Shown: positions 22,037 to 31,266 of the stretch, piece by piece
Numbering within the stretch: the stretch's first letter is position 1
Layout of the letters: each line of letters opens with the position of its first letter
From: Adineta vaga
Taxonomy: Eukaryota > Rotifera
DNA length: 64,000 bases
Assembly (NCBI GenBank): GCA_021613535.1
Contig: CP075494.1
Span: forward strand, 1,302,001 to 1,366,000
Direction of reading: 5' to 3'
Translations under genes and position numbers: made by a program
Notes under the pieces: model-generated
What the model saw: only the letters and a program-made list of their open reading frames with translations
Database searches by the model: none
What the model was told of the DNA's origin: nothing

Positions 22037-23336
22037 CATAGGGTGATCCAAAAGTTCCCGGAACTGCTCTCGATTTCCTCTTTTATACGCAATAGAGGAT
22101 TTTGTTTTTCATATTTGAATAGTGTAAGGACCGACCTATTAACTGACGTGATTAGACATTTTTGTTTACTTCTACTGAGTTTAAAACCAGTTTTTTTTTC
22201 AATGGTGTATTTTCAGCTGGATAAAACACATATTCGGTTCTATATCTTTACAAGGTTCAAACTCGGTGTTAACGCAAAGCAAATTCACAAGGAGTTGTGT
22301 GATGCATGGGGTGATGGTTACGTATCTTATACCACAGTAGCCGAATGGGTGCAACGTTTTAAACAAGGTAGAACTTCATCAGAAGATGATTCAAGAACTG
22401 GTCGACCAGTAACCGAAACTACTGATCAACATATTGAAGTTATTCGTGCATTAATTAATGAAAATCGACACATTAGTATTAGATATATGATTTTTGAGAC
22501 TGGTTTGTCATATGGTACCATCAATAGGATTATTCATGATGAATTAAAATGGAAAAAGTTATGTGCAAGATGGATACCACATGAACTGTCAGAAAAAGCG
22601 AAGCAACAACGAATACAAATTTGTGAAGATAATCTTGCAAAACTGGAATCCGGTCAATGGAGATTGTGCGATATCGTCACCGGTGATGAAACATGGATCT
22701 ACCATCGTAGTATTGGATCGAAGCAATCAAATATGGCATTGTGTTCTGAAGGTGCAAGTCCACCAACGGTGGTCAGACGAAGCCAATACGATGCGAAAAA
22801 CATGTTTGTGGTTTTCTTCCGAACTACAGGCCCAGAGCTTATTCACATGGTTGATAAGGGTGACTCGATATCTGGTGCTTATTACGAAGATAATTGTCTA
22901 AAAGCTTTATTCGCCAATATCCGACAACAAAGACCAAAATCTGGTTTGCATGCAATCAAATTGCATCATGACAATGCAAGACCGCATCAAGCAAAAGATG
23001 TTAAAATATTTCTTCAACAAGAAGGAGTCATGATGATGCCTCATCCACCATATTCACCTGATCTAGGACCATCAGAATTTTGGTTATTTGGTTATTTAAA
23101 ACATCAATTGGGTAGTTATTCTGATTCTAAAAGCTTAGAAGAAGCTGTAACCAAGGAGATTCGGGCAATACCACAAAATGAGTTTCGAAAGACATTTAAC
23201 AAATGGATTGAACGAATGAAACTTTGTGTAACTAACAAGGGTGAGTACTTCGAACATTTAATGAAATAAGTTTTTTGTTAAGTTTCTTTAATCAATGAAA
23301 AAGGAGGTGTTCCGGGAACTTTTGGATCACCCTATG
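22037..23336 (+). mobile_element. mariner element, complete ends and TA target duplication
   Basis: 1300 bp. Left end CATAGGGTGATCCAAAAG (22037) and right end CTTTTGGATCACCCTATG (to 23336) are perfect inverted repeats of about 28 bp. TA flanks both ends (22035-22036, 23337-23338). Size and TA target are typical of mariner. Confidence 0.95.
22202..23269 (+). CDS. mariner transposase with DD34E-type triad
   Basis: 355 residues from ATG 22202, chosen because the longer frame from 22043 begins inside the terminal inverted repeat. It cuts and pastes the element at TA sites. The N-terminal half has two helix-turn-helix regions (FKLGVNAKQIHKEL..., then SYGTINRIIHDEL), an SGRP-like linker (RTGRPVT) and the mariner motif RWIPHEL. 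Catalytic residues: first D in VTGDETWIYH, second D in HHDNARPH, and, 34 residues later, E in GPSEFWLFG, where mariner normally has D in a PSD motif. The codon is GAA. The frame is otherwise open to the usual length. Whether the E is tolerated is unknown; it may mark a subfamily or an inactivating change. Confidence 0.93.
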   Translation: MVYFQLDKTHIRFYIFTRFKLGVNAKQIHKELCDAWGDGYVSYTTVAEWVQRFKQGRTSSEDDSRTGRPVTETTDQHIEVIRALINENRHISIRYMIFETGLSYGTINRIIHDELKWKKLCARWIPHELSEKAKQQRIQICEDNLAKLESGQWRLCDIVTGDETWIYHRSIGSKQSNMALCSEGASPPTVVRRSQYDAKNMFVVFFRTTGPELIHMVDKGDSISGAYYEDNCLKALFANIRQQRPKSGLHAIKLHHDNARPHQAKDVKIFLQQEGVMMMPHPPYSPDLGPSEFWLFGYLKHQLGSYSDSKSLEEAVTKEIRAIPQNEFRKTFNKWIERMKLCVTNKGEYFEHLMK

Positions 23337-23338
23337 TA

Positions 23339-24123
23339 TTACGTGTGTACCCACACAATCTTATGTCATCGACGGATCATCGTTTCCTATTCCTGAGATA
23401 AAATAACGATTTTCGTATTCATGTATGTGCTGGAGGGAAGTAGGTATCTATAGTTTTGGCATACCGTGTCTATATTGAGAGCAATAGTCATTACGCTATT
23501 ACTGTTCTCTTTCTTCAACGTGGATAGATGCGCTATTTTTCCACGAGATTTACAAAGAAAAAAACTCCATTGAATACAGAAAAAACGCAAACAAAAATTT
23601 GAATTTGTACATGTTAACTATTTCTATGATCATCATTATAAGATGGAACATTATATAGATAAATTTCTAATATCAGATTACATTAAAACGCAAGAAAATA
23701 CATGGAAAAATTAACTGCTCAAATGTAAATCTAAAGGATAGATGCTACTGTATTTTTATTGTATTTATTGATTTAATAGCATACCCAATTTGTTTAGCAA
23801 CAATATGCATATTTTAATCTTGAAAAAAATTTTTTTTAATGAAAATATTGAAATGGTTGATATTCTTGAGAACTATTATATGTTTTTTTAGATTATAATA
23901 TTAAACTGAAACAAGACCAAACACTGCATTTTCTGCATAATGTTGAGTGCAAGCTATTGTTGCTCACAATGTAATTAACTGAATCGTGTTTTAAAATCTG
24001 AACGTTTACTTCATCGTCTTGAAAGATGTTCTGGAAATGTCATGTACTGCAATGAAATCGATTCTGTTGTACAACGAATTGAACGACTCAGCTCATCTGA
24101 TTGATCATTAATTGAAATATTCT
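23339..24123. other. Intergenic AT-rich stretch
   Basis: No gene, RNA or repeat recognised between the mariner and the LINE. Confidence 0.55.
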
Positions 24124-24569
24124 AGACGGATTCACTTGGGGCTAGGTTGAATGCTACCAAGCGGGTCCACAGGCTGCGGATAGTGGAACGGCCATTAGTA
24201 TGATGGTTAGCTGCGAATAAGAACAAACAATTGTTCAAATAAGCAGTCCCGGACAATCCAGACTTCTTGTCAGCAGGGTGTAGTGGGGTTTTGGATGGCA
24301 CCAAAACACTTATGAAATGCTAAAGAAACCCAAAGACGACAAGATACCACGGCGAACAAAGGCCGCCAGAAGCAAGGTTCCTCTCGAACTAAGTTTCAAA
24401 AGCCTTAGCCAAGGCAGGTGAAGCTCTCTAACCTTGATCGGTAGTTCACCTAGGAGAAGGAAAACTCTGATTCCAAACCAAGGGCAGATGAGGCTCATAG
24501 CCGAGATAGGCAACTCATCTTGGAGAAGGAAATGGCAACCTACTCCAGTATTTTGCCAAGAAAACTTAC

Positions 24570-24767
24570 ATGGACAATTACAACCAAAGCAATCTCAACA
24601 TAGTACCGGAAGATGAGCCCCTCAGGTTGGAAGGTACCCAAGAAGCTACTGGGGAAGAGCAAAGTACAAGTACGAGTAGCCGTGGAATTGATGATGTGGC
24701 TGGATCAAAGCCGACAGGACGTCCAGCTGCTGATGTGTCCCGAAACGAAAGGAAAGTGCGATGCTGA
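24570..24767 (+). CDS. BovB-like leader ORF (ORF1 region)
   Basis: A 65-residue hydrophilic ORF just downstream of the conserved 5' UTR block. It contains EATGEEQ and ends RNERKVRC before TGA at 24765-24767. The TGA is in frame with the following ORF, and the 13 codons between TGA and the next ATG still encode the conserved IGTWNVRTM start of the endonuclease. In BovB copies I remember this junction as continuous, so the stop could be a nonsense change or a readthrough site. It has no function of its own that I recognise. Confidence 0.6.
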   Translation: MDNYNQSNLNIVPEDEPLRLEGTQEATGEEQSTSTSSRGIDDVAGSKPTGRPAADVSRNERKVRC

Positions 24768-24806
24768 AAAGAATTACATACAATAGGAACATGGAATGTT
24801 CGAACA

Positions 24807-27602
24807 ATGAATCAAGGCAAACTTGACGTGGTTAAAGCAGAAATGTCCAGATTGAACATCAACATTTTAGGAACCAGCGAAATAAAATGGACTGGTATGG
24901 GTCACTTCACGTCAGATGAACATCAAGTATATTACTGTGGACGTGAAACTCAAAGAAGAAATGGTGTAGCCATCATTGTGAATAAAGTATGGTCTCAGTC
25001 GGTGCTCGGATACAACTCAAAAAATGGCAGAATGATATTAATTCGATTTCAAGGCAAACCACTCAACATCACGGTGATTCAAGTCTATGGACCAACTACA
25101 GAGGCAAAGGAAAACGAAATAGAACGATTCTATGCCGATCTACAACAGCTCTTAGATGCAGCACCAAATAAAGACGTCATAGTTATTATGGGGGACTGGA
25201 ACGCTAAAGTTGGAAGCATCACAACACCTGAAATAACTGGAAAATTCGGACTTGGTGTGCGGAATGAAGCAGGAGATAGATTAGTGGACTTCTGCCAGAA
25301 CAACTCAATGTTCATTGCAAATACTTTCTTCCAACAACCTAAACGGCGGTTATACACATGGACATCGCCGGGCGGACAATACAGGAACCAAATTGATTAC
25401 ATACTTTGCAATCAAAGATGGAGAGGCTCCATACAACTGTCAAAAACAAGGCCTGGTGCCGACTGCGGCACCGATCACGAACTTCTCCTTGCAAAAATCC
25501 AGATAAAATTAAAGAAAACAAGAAAAGTCATCAAACAACCAAAATATGATTTTGGTAACATCCCATACGAATACACAGTGAACATTAAGAACAGATTTGA
25601 TGGCTTGGATTTGGTAGACAAAATGCCCGAAGAACTTTGGACTGAAATCAGGGATATCATCAAAGATGAAGCAACAAAAAATATCCCGTACAGCAGAAAA
25701 CAAAAGAAGGCGAAGTGGCTGTCTGCTGATACGTTAAAAGTGGCGGAAGAAGGACGCAAAGCAAAAAGTAACAACGATGGGATAAAATTTTCCACGTTGA
25801 ACGCCAAGTTTCAGAGAATGGCAAGAAAAGATAAGGATAAATATATGAACCAACAATGCAAGGAAATTGAAGAATATAACCGGAAGGGAAAAACTAGAGA
25901 TCTCTTCAAGAAAATTAAAAATATCAAAGGAAACATCCAAGCTAAATGGAGTACAATAAAAGATAAACACGAAAACGATCTGACCGAAAAAGAAGATATA
26001 AAAAAGAGATGGCAAGAACATACCGAAGAACTATACATGAAAGATCCCAGCATTACAGACACATTCGATAATACGGTCACAGAACTGGAGCCAGACATTC
26101 TGGAAAGTAAAATCAAATGGGCGTTAGACAACATTGCTAAAAACAAGGCTCCTGGGGTCGACGAACTATCAATTGAATTATTCAAAGTCCTGGAAGATGA
26201 TGCAGCTAAAGTAATACTACCGCTTTGTCAATTAATATGGAGATCAAAAAAGTGGCCAAAAGATTGGAAAAGAACAATTTATATACCAATACCAAAAAAA
26301 GGTAACGCTAAAGAATGTTCAAACTACCGAACCATTGCACTTATTTCACATGCCAGCAAAATAATACTCAAGGTATTACAAGCAAGAATTCAGCAATACA
26401 TGGAACGTGAACTACCAGATGTACAAGCCGGATTTAGAAAAGGCAGAGGTACTCGAGACCAAATTGCAAATATTCGTTGGGTAATGGAAAAAACAAGAGA
26501 ATTTCAAAAAGACACATACTTCTGTTTCATTGATTATACTAAAGCCTTTGACTGTGTTGATCATAACAAACCGTGGACAACACTTCACAACATGGGTGTA
26601 CCGAACCATCTCATTTGCCTACTCCAAAACTTGTACGACGACCAAGAGGCTACTGTTAGAACCGAATAAGGACTAACTGAATGGTTCAAAATTGGGAAAG
26701 GAGTACATCAAGGATGTATATTATCACCTTACCTATTTAACTTGTATGCAGAGTACATCATGCGAAATCCAGGATTAGAAGAAACAGAAATGGGAATCAA
26801 AATTGTTGGAAGAAACAGTAACAACCTCAGGTATGCAGACGATACCACTTTAATGGCTGAAAATGAAGATGACTTGAAAAACCTCTTGTTAAAAGTTGAG
26901 GAAGAAAGCGCAAAAGCTGGTTTACTACTCAACATAAAGAAGCCCAAGATTATGTCAACTGGTACTATAAATGGAATTAGTATAGATGGTGAAGAAATCG
27001 AAGTTGTAACAGACTTTATATTCCTTGGTTCAAAAATCACCACGGATGGTAACTGTACTCATGAAATCAAAAGGCGATTGCTTCTTGGAAGAAAGGCTAT
27101 AGCAAACCTAGACAAGATAATAAAGGGTAGAGACATTACACTGGCAACAAAGATACGTGTTGTCAAGGCTATGGTATTCCCAGTTGTAACATATGGCAGT
27201 GAAAGCTGGACTATCAAAAAAGCTGATCGTAGATCAATTGATGCTTTTGAATTGTGGTGTTGGAGGAAACTGCTAAGAATACCTTGGACCGCGAGAAAAA
27301 CAAACCACTCAATACTGGAAGAGGTGAAACAAGATATCTCAATGGAAGCATTAATATTGAAGTTGAAGCTCAAATATTTTGGACACATAATGCGAAGACA
27401 AGAATCATTGGAGAAAACATTAATGCTTGGAAAAATTGAAGGCAGCCGTGAACGAGGTCGACAAAAGACAAGGTGGCTCGACACTATCACTGAAGTCATG
27501 GAAAAGAGAATTCAAGAACTCAAAGAGATGGTCAACGACAGAGAAGAATGGCGTGCAAATGTCCATCAAGTCGCGAAGAGTCGGAACCGACTGAACGACT
27601 AA
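24807..27602 (+). pseudogene. BovB-like endonuclease/reverse transcriptase with one in-frame stop
   Basis: An APE-type endonuclease (about residues 1-230; MGDWNAKVG, then GTDHELLL with the catalytic D-H pair) is followed by a linker and an RTE-type reverse transcriptase (IPIPKKGNAKECSNYRTI, FIDYTKAFDCVDH, GVHQGCILSP, RYADDTTLMAE) and a C-terminal zinc/GxRERGRQ region. TAA at 26667-26669 interrupts the frame between RT motif A (FIDYTKAFD) and motif B (QGCILSP); the same frame resumes at once and runs to 27602. The break therefore separates the endonuclease from the YADD active site, and this copy should be inactive for self-mobilisation unless the stop is read through. Similarity to vertebrate BovB is extended and strong by recall, not an alignment. 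Confidence 0.9.
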
Positions 27603-27647
27603 ACAACAACAAGACGGATTCAATTTTGAGACCACTTCAATTTGGAG

Positions 27648-27707
27648 AAGGGTGCGGGTGAGTGTAGGTTAGTGTGAATGTAAATACAAGAAACCCACAC
27701 ACTTCCC
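27648..27707. repeat. Telomere-like inverted repeat, G-strand then C-strand
   Basis: AGGGTGCGGGTGAGTGTAGG ... spacer with TACAAGAA ... ACCCACACACTTCCC. The right arm runs directly into the first unit of the 55-bp tandem repeat. Confidence 0.65.
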
Positions 27708-28000
27708 ATTGTTAATAGCAAGCAGTCCCAGGGCATCACAAATGATGGACACCACACTTCCCTCTGTTAATAGCAAGCAGTCCCAGGGCATCACAAATGA
27801 TGGACACCACACTTCCCTCTGTTAATAGCAAGCAGTCCCAGGGCATCACAAATGATGGACACCACACTTCCCTCTGTTAATAGCAAGCAGTCCCAGGGCA
27901 TCACAAATGATGGACACCACACTTCCCTCTGTTAATAGCAAGCAGTCCCAGGGCATCACAAATGATGGACACCACACTTCCCTCTGTTAATAGCAAGCAT
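27701..28000. repeat. 55-bp minisatellite, five full units plus a partial one
   Basis: Units start at 27701, 27756, 27811, 27866 and 27921, with a partial unit from 27976. Each contains ACTTCCCTCTGTTAATAGC, then CAGTCCCAGGGCATCAC and AATGATGGACACC. Copies are identical by eye except ATT for CTC in the first unit. Such uniformity implies recent amplification. Confidence 0.95.
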
Positions 28001-28539
28001 CTTAGAGTGTTACTTGTACATTTTGCTAGTTGTGAACTGTTAATATTCTGAAATTGTTACTGCTAACCTGATACAGTTCGGATTTTTAATGATTTAGATC
28101 CGAGGTTTACAAATGATCATCGCAAGAATAGAATGTTTTGTTTTTAGACCAGATCCTCACAAAATTCGCTACTTGTTTTGCTTTGAGGATTTTGTGGAAA
28201 CTACTTTTAAAATGATGTTCAAGATGGTAGTCGTTAAAATATATGTTGGTGATTGGATTATCAACTTGGCAATGAATTATGTTCGTCGTACAACATGGTG
28301 TGCGACTGGTGCATTGAGAACGATGACATTTTCGAATATTCTGCAATGATCGTTTTGATCTCAATACTAAAATGAAATTTATAGATGAGTGTTACGCTCA
28401 ACGATAGTGAATGTGATCATAGCACGAGCGAGAGAATTTCTCATTTCAATCGTGCGTTTTTGAAAAACTGAATCTCCATTGGACAAACGGTATAAATCAT
28501 AGGTAGAAGTGTATGATTGCACTTCACTCTAAAAAAAAG

Positions 28540-29580
28540 GTATCATACGGAACTTTATGGGTTTAATAGTCGTCTACGAAATGAGTTTAAGTTCCGAAGA
28601 ATAAAAATGGCTTCGTCACTATTCGACGGAAGTTCGGAAGTCAAACATCGAAACCTTCACGAAGTTCCGCGCAACTTGTACTGAACTTTATTAGTTTAGA
28701 ATCTTTGATACAAAACCATTGATAGTTCCGTAAAGCATTTTGAGGTTTCGTATAAACTTCACGGAACCGTTCGTCGTTTCGTAGTTGCTAAAATAGTTTC
28801 GCGCATCTTCTACGAAACCATGACTGGTTACGTAAAACTATACTGAACTATTATATTATTTTCGAAACTAAAACGGTTTCGCACTGTGTATACTGAACCC
28901 TTCGAAACTTTACGAAACTCGGTGTGGTTTGGTAAGAAGCATACCAAACCTCCAAAAGATCTATCAACCGATCAAAAGTTTCGTAAAATTCATGCTGAAC
29001 CAATAAGTAATGCACGGAACTGTTTCTGGTTGCGTAAACTTCATACCGAACTCTTAGATCATTTACCGCACTGCTCATGGATTCGTAAAGAGCACATCGA
29101 ACCATCATCAGATTTACTAAACTTTTCCGGATTTTGTAGAATGAATACTGAAGCTTCAAACCAGTTACAGAACTCTTCAAGGTTTTGGGCAATGAATAAT
29201 GAACCTTCCAAACACATATAGAACTCGCCAGGGTTTCGAAAAAACTATACGGAACCTTCCAACAACTTACAGATCCTGCCAAGGTTTCGCGAAATGAACA
29301 ACGAACCTCACAACCACTTACAGAACCTTACAAGGTTTCGCGCATTGAATGCCGAATCTTCCAACTACTTGTGCAACTCTTCCTGGTTTCTTATAGTGTA
29401 TACCGAACCTTCAGACCGCTCAAGAAACTGTGTGGTTCAGACAGTATCTACCGAATCCTGTTCAGTAATACGAAACTCATTATGCTGCCGTATGAGTCAT
29501 ACGAAATCTATAGGCGATATCAGAAATCCTTCGGAGTGTAAAATAAGTGATAACTCTGAAGAACGCAGGTAGTCTGAACT
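28540..29580. repeat. Diverged tandem array of 51-bp units
   Basis: Clearest from 28880 to 29530, where about 13 units of 51 bp can be aligned by the words GGTTTCG, CCGAACCTTC and CAGAACTC. Both strands stay open over most of it with a 17-residue periodic translation (plus-strand units like VYTEPSDRSRNCVVQTV; minus-strand units like SVSCWKVPYSFFETLAS). This is what a frame-neutral repeat unit gives, not evidence of a gene. Confidence 0.85.
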
Positions 29581-30273
29581 TGTATTGACTATGAGGTAAG
29601 AAATCATCTATATCATCAATGATCATCATTGAGTGACTAGCCCTTTTTAAAATAGACCGTCCGTCAGAAGTTTTTCGATATTATCAACGACTTTTATTCA
29701 ACTACTAGTCAATATTCATGTAGATCGTCCGCCAGTAAGTTTTGTATCTTGTCGTCGAGTATCACTGGGATCAAAAATGTGATAGAATATTTTTGTTGTA
29801 CTGTGATTTGAATAAGGTATGTAATGTTGGTTTTAAGTGGATGAACCTGTTTTCTTTTTATCACCTTTTCTATTTCTGTTCTATAATAGTTGGCAGTTCA
29901 TGCTCTAACGACGAATGGACTAGCTAGCTATACGATTCCCTCGTTACCCCATCAGAGATAAAGTAAATATGTATATCTAGAAATTGTGTTTTTAAATCAA
30001 TTTTTCAATTTCTTTTGTAGACCAAAGGCTATTCCGGATTTCTTAGTTAGTTTCTTTGTTCATATAAATATTTGTATTTGTGTTTTACGATTGCGTTACA
30101 ACTTTATTAAGATTCAAACACATTTGCAGAAATATATCAGTGGCCCTTATGTTTGGATCAAAACTGAACGTTGCTGTGTAAGTATAAGTTTATTATTCAA
30201 GGAACTTAGTTCTTGTATTGAACATATGTGGATAGTTAGTCTAAGCAGTATTTTTGATGAGACACTTTCGAAG

Positions 30274-30878
30274 GACGTGCTGCGAAGTGAGAAATCATCT
30301 TCAAGTCGAGCTGCTGCGTATAACATAGATCTCGATAAGATAGCACGAATCTGCTATGATGCCCTTGGTCAGGTCTTCTGCCTGAAGTTGTTCTTATACG
30401 ACTATACTTTTACTTGAATGCTCAGAAAAAACCGTATACAGCTGCGAACTTGATTTTGAGCATGAGTGCTGCATATCAGATAGGTCTGAATAAAGCATAC
30501 AAAACTTCAAAAGAGCAAGCACAGACAAATTTTTATTCGAAAACTTAATGCGAATCTCTGTTTATATATGATCGTAAATATCATTAAACTCAAAGGAACT
30601 GACTGAAGTTTTCGAATAAAAATGTGTCCGTGCTTGCTCTTTTGATGTTTTGTATGCTTTATTCAGACCTATCTGATATGCAGCACTCATGCTCAAAATC
30701 AAGTTCGCAGCTGTATACGGTTTCTTCTTAGCATTCAAGTAAAAGTATAGTCACATAAGAACAACTTCAGGCAGAAGACCTGACCAAGGGCATCATAGCA
30801 GATTCGTGTTATCTTATCGAGATCTATGTTATACGCAGGAGCTCGACTCGAAGATGATTTCTTACTTCCTAGCATGCT
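30274..30878. repeat. Large palindrome, about 270-bp arms with 59-bp spacer
   Basis: Arm 30274-30546 is matched in reverse by 30606-30878 at over 90 percent by eye, from GAAGTGAGAAATCATCTTC to TTTTTATTCGAAAACTT. The ORFs 29986-30417 and 30735-30920 share their ends only because they lie in the two arms. Confidence 0.9.
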
Positions 30879-30949
30879 TTTAGTGGACAGGAAAGAAAGC
30901 AAGATTTTCTGGAAAACCATCTCGACGAATCCTTTATTTCGATATTGCT

Positions 30950-31240
30950 AAAAGTAGTATTGTACGAAACTATTTGTACCGAACCTTTTCATCATGATAG
31001 TTGTGAAGGTTTTGTACTGAACCTTCAATACGAAACCTTCTTAAATTTTTCCTAGAAAGGTTCGGCACTGAACTATCACTTCAAAACCTTTCATTTTTTT
31101 TCCGGTAAAAGTTTCGTACGGAACCTTGTGTACGGAACCATTTTTGTCAGAATTTAGATAAAAGTTTCATACGAAACCTTCATCTCACGAAACCAAGTGA
31201 GGTTTGGAGCGTGTACTCGCGGTCAGATCTTTTATAGGTT
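30950..31240. repeat. Further 51-bp-family repeats
   Basis: ACGAAACC, GGTTTTGTACTGAACC and GGTTCGGCACTGAAC words recur at the same spacing as in 28540-29580, on the far side of the palindrome. Confidence 0.6.
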
Positions 31241-31266
31241 TGGTATAAACCCTTTTTTTAAGAGTG

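Larger units (their letters stand above)
24135..27611 (+). mobile_element. RTE-clade LINE of BovB type, full length with 11-bp target duplication
   Basis: The element lies between direct copies of AGACGGATTCA (24124-24134 and 27612-27622). It has a 5' UTR containing GGAGAAGGAAATGGCAAC (24513-24530), a short ORF (24570-24767), an endonuclease/reverse-transcriptase frame (24807-27602), then a short 3' tail, CGACTAAACAACAACAA, that starts inside the terminal codons. The 5' UTR motif, the protein, and the GTCGCGAAGAGTCGGAACCG-type 3' end all match what I know of vertebrate BovB. Length (3.48 kb) fits BovB. The intact duplication argues for a fairly recent insertion in this genome. Confidence 0.93.
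27623..28524. other. Intergenic: telomere-like hairpin plus minisatellite
   Basis: Apart from the hairpin and the 55-bp tandem repeat, nothing is recognised. The ORF 28113-28349 has no protein-family features. Confidence 0.5.
28525..31266. mobile_element. Non-coding 2.7-kb element with short TIRs, 51-bp repeats and a palindrome
   Basis: Left end CACTCTAAAAAAAAGGTATC (28525) and right end ATAAACCCTTTTTTTAAGAGTG (to 31266) are imperfect inverted repeats. The interior is almost entirely diverged 51-bp repeats (28540-29580 and 30950-31240) around a large palindrome (30274-30878). No transposase is encoded. No exact target duplication was found, although TGATTG occurs beside both ends. Confidence 0.5.

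Noticed and set aside
25475-26185. Several minus-strand ORFs of 60-124 codons
   Set aside because: Shadow frames of the LINE endonuclease/RT; Phe/Ser-rich antisense composition.
27701-28000. CRISPR-like array
   Set aside because: Units are contiguous 55-bp tandem copies with no variable spacers, and the genome is eukaryotic.
28113-28349. 78-codon plus-strand ORF with an overlapping 85-codon minus-strand ORF
   Set aside because: No family motif, no splice context, and both strands open over the same bases in an intergenic repeat-rich area.
29986-30417. 143-codon ORF
   Set aside because: Half of it lies in one arm of the large palindrome, and the same end appears in the mirror ORF 30735-30920; repeat by-product.
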